DNA of 64,000 bases from WHTI01 sp963826105. GTDB lineage: Bacteria; Actinomycetota; CADDZG01; WHSQ01. The position numbers were made by a program, and so were the translations under genes. Shown piece after piece: positions 61,444-64,000 of this stretch (positions within the stretch are counted from its first letter, which is position 1; every line of letters begins with the position of its first letter). A model generated the notes under the pieces. It made no database searches. It saw only the letters and a program-made list of their open reading frames with translations, and was not told where the DNA came from. The DNA is taken from the NCBI GenBank assembly GCA_963826105.1, contig CAWGWA010000006.1, positions 124,001 to 188,000 of the forward strand, read 5' to 3'.

Positions 61444-62492
61444 ACAGAGTCGGGCCCAGGCGCGAGCTTCAGGAACTCCTCGACGCCCTCGAACTCAGAG
61501 CGGATCTCCCTGCCTAGGAGGTCCATAACAACTTCCTCAACGGACGCGCCCTCGTGACAGATCTTCACGACGTTCTCGGTGATCGGCATGTAGCAATCCC
61601 GTTCACGACCGAGTTCCAGGATCGGCTTACACGTCTTCACGCCCTCGGCGACCATGTTCATCGAACCGATGATCTCGTCGATCTTTAGACCCTTGCCCAA
61701 CTCGATGCCGACGTGATGGTTGCGGGACTGGGGACTCGCGCATGTCGCGATGAGGTCTCCCACTCCGGCCAGGCCAAGGAAGGTCAGCGGCTGCGCTCCG
61801 AACAGCACCGACAGCCGGGCCATCTCCGCAAGTCCCCTGGTCATTACGGTTGCCTTCGTGTTGTCGCCATATCCGAGTCCATCGGCCATCCCGGCCGCGA
61901 TCGCGATGATGTTCTTGAAGGCCCCTCCGATCTCGCATCCGACGACATCGTTGTTCGTGTAGCAGCGGAAGGTCGGAGCGTGGAACACGTCCTGAAGGAA
62001 CTCTGCGGTCTTGATGTCCCGGCACGCGACCGTCGTCGCCGCCGGAAAGCCGCGGACGATCTCCTTAGCCAGGTTCGGCCCGGTGAGGATCGCGATCGAC
62101 GACTCGGTGATTCCGTCAACCTCCTCCTCGAGCACCTCGGACATCCGCTTGCGAGAGTCAACCTCGAGACCCTTGGTGAGACTGACGTAGCGCGGATCTG
62201 GCCCGGCGATCTCGGCCACGTCTTTCAGGACGCCGCGGAAGCCGTGGCTCGGGACTCCCATCACGATGACCTCGGCCCCTGTGAGCGCCTCCTCGAGGTC
62301 GCTGGTCGCGCGCAGTGACTCGGGGAGTTCGAGGTCGGGAAGGTACTGCGGGTTCTCGTGATACAGGTTGATCGTCTCCGCGAGCTCCGCTCGACGAGCC
62401 CACAGAACCGTGTCGAACTCATTCTTGCGCGCCACGAGAGTTGCAGTCGCCGTCCCCCAGGACCCCGCGCCGATGAACGCGACCTTCGTCAC
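61440..62492 (-). CDS. gpsA: Glycerol-3-phosphate dehydrogenase [NAD(P)+]
   Basis: Supplies sn-glycerol 3-phosphate for phospholipids. From GTG 62492, overlapping the plsC-like stop (GTGA), 350 residues: VAFIGAGSWGTATATLVA, VPSHGFRGVL, LTKGLE, LTGPNLAKEIVRGFPAA with the catalytic Lys, and GGAFKNIIAIAAGMADGLGYGDN. The long open frame upstream to 62939 is antisense-like overlap with plsC and is not counted. Confidence 0.96.
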   Translation of the reverse strand: MTKVAFIGAGSWGTATATLVARKNEFDTVLWARRAELAETINLYHENPQYLPDLELPESLRATSDLEEALTGAEVIVMGVPSHGFRGVLKDVAEIAGPDPRYVSLTKGLEVDSRKRMSEVLEEEVDGITESSIAILTGPNLAKEIVRGFPAATTVACRDIKTAEFLQDVFHAPTFRCYTNNDVVGCEIGGAFKNIIAIAAGMADGLGYGDNTKATVMTRGLAEMARLSVLFGAQPLTFLGLAGVGDLIATCASPQSRNHHVGIELGKGLKIDEIIGSMNMVAEGVKTCKPILELGRERDCYMPITENVVKICHEGASVEEVVMDLLGREIRSEFEGVEEFLKLAPGPDSV

Positions 62493-63169
62493 GCGGCGCC
62501 CTTCTGTGGTCGCCGACGATCGGGAACCGCAGGGCGGAGGCTCGACAGAAGGATCCCTATCTCCTCCATCACTTCGGCGCCGACGCGGGTCCAATCGTCG
62601 CGGTTGCGATGGTCTCCCTTGAGGACCATCGGCTTCCCCACGCGCACCAGCACATCCTGGCGCGGGGGCCACATGTGCTTCTTGTATCCCTTCGGCCATA
62701 TGTTGGCCGTCCCCCACACCGCGGCCGGGATGACGGGCACCTTGGACTCGAGTGCCATCCGCGCTAAGCCCGACTTGGGGGTCATCGGGTACAGATCGGG
62801 ATCCGTGGTGATGGTCCCTTCGGGGAAGACGACAACGACCTCTCCGCGTTTCAAGGCGTCGATCGCATGGTCGAGCGCCATCGGTGCCTCGCGCGTCCCA
62901 CGCTTGACTTCGATCTGTTCGGCGCCTCGGAGGATCCATCCGACCCGCTTGTCTTGGAACAGCTCAGACTTGCCAAGGAATCGTGGGCGTCGCCCGGCCT
63001 TATCGACCGCGTACGCGGCCGCGAACGGATCGAGGAACGCGATGTGATTGAAGGCGACGATGACAGGGCCTTCCTTCGGGATGTTCTCGAGCCCTTCGAA
63101 GTGGCAGCGGAACCAGAACTTGAGCCAGGGAAGGACGATCCCCTTGGCTAGTCCATAGGTCCGAACCAT
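62489..63169 (-). CDS. 1-acyl-glycerol-3-phosphate acyltransferase (PlsC-like)
   Basis: Membrane-associated acyltransferase. From ATG 63169, 226 residues with the catalytic FNHIAFLDPFAAA (HX4D), KSELFQDKRVGWILRGA, and FPEGT motif VVVVFPEGTITTD. A longer frame from 63274 overlaps the divergent gene and is not chosen. It is coupled to gpsA, so consecutive steps of phospholipid synthesis are translated together. Confidence 0.9.
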   Translation of the reverse strand: MVRTYGLAKGIVLPWLKFWFRCHFEGLENIPKEGPVIVAFNHIAFLDPFAAAYAVDKAGRRPRFLGKSELFQDKRVGWILRGAEQIEVKRGTREAPMALDHAIDALKRGEVVVVFPEGTITTDPDLYPMTPKSGLARMALESKVPVIPAAVWGTANIWPKGYKKHMWPPRQDVLVRVGKPMVLKGDHRNRDDWTRVGAEVMEEIGILLSSLRPAVPDRRRPQKGAA

Positions 63170-63254
63170 CGAGTCCCCGCCCCCTGATCGAAAGTCGCTG
63201 GAGTCGGATGTTACAGGCGACGAGGCTGAGGCTGCATCTTCCCGCTCGCCTATG

Positions 63255-64000
63255 ATGCCCCCGGTGAATGGCAATCATCTTGTCGTCGTGCAGATATCCG
63301 ACACGCACTGTGGACATCCCTATTTCGACGGGGAGCTGTTCGACCACGCATTGGATGAGATCCTCGCCATCCAGCCAGATCTCGTGGTCGTAGCCGGCGA
63401 TCTAACCGCCGAGGGATACGCCCCTCAGTTCCGCCAGGCGAAGAAGTACCTCGATCGCCTCGCTGACCTCGAGATGGTCATAATCCCCGGAAACCACGAC
63501 CTCATGAACGTGGGATTCCTCCACTTCCGGGACGCGTTCGGGAAGTCCGAGCGGAACCTTCGGGTTCCGTTCCGCAAGGGTCCCGAGGGCGGTGACGACA
63601 CGTTCGCGACGGTCGTCGCGGTGAACTCATCCAAGCCCGACTTCGCCGAGGGAGAGGTCGGGCACTACCGCTACGACTGGATCCGAAAGTCCTTCTACGA
63701 GTATCCCGACGACTACCGCATCTTCGTCCTCCATCACCACCTCGTCCCACTCCCGGGAACCGGGCGCGAGCGCAACATCGTCTGGGATGCGGGGGACGTC
63801 CTCGCCTTGATGACCGAGCTGGACGTGGACCTCGTGCTGTCGGGGCACAAACACGTTCCCAACGTGTGGCAGTTCGGAGAGATGCTGCTGGTCAACTCGG
63901 GCACCGCGACGAGTTACCGGGTCCGCGGCTACACGCGGCCCTCGTACAACGTCATCGAAGTAGACGACGATCGAGTTCGGATCATCCAGAGGTACCCAGG
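63255..64000 (+). CDS. Metallophosphoesterase (3' end beyond window)
   Basis: Calcineurin-like phosphoesterase, 248 codons visible and open at the edge. Metal-site motifs in order: QISDTHCGH, VVAGDLTAEGYA, IIPGNHDLMNV, VLHHHLVPLPG and LSGHKHVPNVWQ. All five blocks are intact, so it is probably active on cyclic nucleotides, nucleotides or phosphodiesters. The start could be the ATG at 63252, the ATG at 63255 or the GTG at 63264. It diverges from the plsC-like gene. Confidence 0.9.
   Translation, partial: MPPVNGNHLVVVQISDTHCGHPYFDGELFDHALDEILAIQPDLVVVAGDLTAEGYAPQFRQAKKYLDRLADLEMVIIPGNHDLMNVGFLHFRDAFGKSERNLRVPFRKGPEGGDDTFATVVAVNSSKPDFAEGEVGHYRYDWIRKSFYEYPDDYRIFVLHHHLVPLPGTGRERNIVWDAGDVLALMTELDVDLVLSGHKHVPNVWQFGEMLLVNSGTATSYRVRGYTRPSYNVIEVDDDRVRIIQRYP

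Noticed and set aside
62493..62939. Upstream extension of gpsA to 499 codons
   Set aside because: It overlaps plsC in another frame and has the Arg/Pro-rich look of a shadow frame; the family start is at 62492.

Overview
The window is a gene-dense piece of an actinobacterial chromosome. The evidence is high G+C, many GTG/TTG starts, a complete Pup-proteasome locus (pafA, prcA, prcB, pup, dop, ARC/Mpa), a six-gene mce operon, F420-type oxidoreductases, DUF3151 and DUF3618 proteins, a SepIVA-like protein, and actinobacterial gene order in several blocks. Some blocks depart from the textbook order (no whiA, a blaI/M56 pair next to the glycolytic genes, an mce operon without yrbE), which suggests a deep-branching lineage outside the well-studied Mycobacterium/Streptomyces groups. 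I saw no insertion sequence, prophage or CRISPR array.

Layout. 1-8.8 kb: proteasome locus on the minus strand: ARC, dop, pup (59 aa, C-terminus GGE), a decayed endonuclease VII copy, an intact endonuclease VII gene, prcB, prcA and pafA (cut by the window edge), preceded by trmI and an HtrA-type protease. 8.9-18.9 kb: mixed metabolic genes: HIT protein, hydrolase, F420 enzymes, lytic transglycosylase, saccharopine dehydrogenase with aldehyde dehydrogenase, cupin, hotdog protein and tRNA-Leu(GAG). 18.9-31.6 kb: oligopeptide-binding lipoprotein, secG, M56 protease with BlaI repressor, then the glycolytic set apgM (frameshifted), tpiA, pgk, gapA, followed by yvcK, rapZ, uvrC. 31.7-39.0 kb: six mce genes joined by ATGA overlaps; the last is fused to an apparently intact M23 peptidase domain. 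39.0-54.8 kb: translation, secretion, chromosome and repair genes (trmD, rimM, khpA, rpsP, ffh, ftsY, smc, acylphosphatase-like, fpg-like, rnc, rpmF, DUF177, sepIVA-like, coaD, rsmD, recG). 54.9-64 kb: rpmB, a small envelope-protein cluster, thiD/thiL, dodecin, pckA, a stand-alone Lrp ligand domain, gpsA/plsC and a metallophosphoesterase cut by the edge.

How the genes fit together. PafA attaches Pup to proteins, ARC unfolds them, PrcA/PrcB degrade them and Dop removes Pup. The GAP-PGK-TPI-PGAM genes with yvcK/rapZ and the separate pckA form a central-carbon block. The mce operon probably builds a lipid-transfer assembly across the envelope. The ffh/ftsY/secG/ribosomal genes are translation and export core.

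Most interesting observations: an SMC protein that appears to lack the hinge domain; an MCE protein fused to a LytM/M23 peptidase in an operon without yrbE; an acylphosphatase-like protein and an Fpg-like protein that keep the conserved gene position but have lost key residues; and a tandem endonuclease VII pair coupled to prcB, one copy having lost its catalytic core.
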